DNA of 6,237 nucleotides from an uncultured Chlamydiaceae bacterium (lineage in GTDB: Bacteria; Chlamydiota; Chlamydiia; Chlamydiales; Parachlamydiaceae), in contig CAMFKA010000132.1 of the NCBI GenBank assembly GCA_945957185.1, positions 1 to 6,237 on the forward strand, given 5' to 3'. A program made the position numbers and the translations under genes. The notes under the pieces were generated by a model. The model worked only from the letters and a program-made list of their open reading frames with translations, searched no databases and was not told where the DNA came from. Each line of letters starts with the position of its first letter. The first letter of the stretch is position 1. Shown piece after piece: positions 6,237-6,237 of this stretch.

Positions 6237-6237
6237 C

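Overview
The window suggests a member of the Chlamydiae outside the classical Chlamydia genus, i.e. an amoeba-associated 'environmental' lineage. This is an inference, made from memory and without a search. It rests on a glycogen branching enzyme gene sitting directly behind a conserved protein of unknown function, an arrangement I recall from Chlamydia (CT865-CT866). A full-length acetyl-CoA synthetase is also present, which the pathogenic Chlamydia are not known to carry. The base composition is close to balanced, with frequent CCGGGA-type strings. Nothing in the window is phage- or plasmid-like.

Layout. Positions 1-3824 hold a tight minus-strand cluster read right to left: mtaB (tRNA t6A37 methylthiotransferase, 3824-2565), a 297-residue protein of unknown function (2568-1675) overlapping mtaB by four bases, and glgB (glycogen branching enzyme, from 1668 off the left edge; 556 codons are present with all catalytic residues). 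The spacings (ATGA overlap, then 6 bases) indicate one transcript, with the last two genes probably acting in glycogen metabolism. Positions 3825-4162 are a 338-bp divergent intergenic region. It holds a 181-bp compound palindrome with 47-bp arms, a nested 10-bp inverted repeat and an 8-bp-period array of four ACGAT-led units. Positions 4163-6157 are acs on the plus strand, with a good ribosome binding site and a plausible sigma-70-like promoter. The last 80 bases appear to hold the 3' end of a convergent minus-strand gene whose stop lies one base past the acs stop.

How they work together. GlgB branches alpha-1,4-glucan for glycogen storage. The 297-aa protein has a C-terminal region resembling the C-terminal end of (alpha/alpha)6-barrel glycosidases and may be a carbohydrate-binding or carbohydrate-acting partner. 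Acs activates acetate to acetyl-CoA. MtaB modifies tRNA and has no evident metabolic link to the genes it is co-transcribed with. The least explained item is the palindromic element between the two divergent units. It looks like a non-autonomous mobile element (MITE-like) or a structured regulatory/RNA element.
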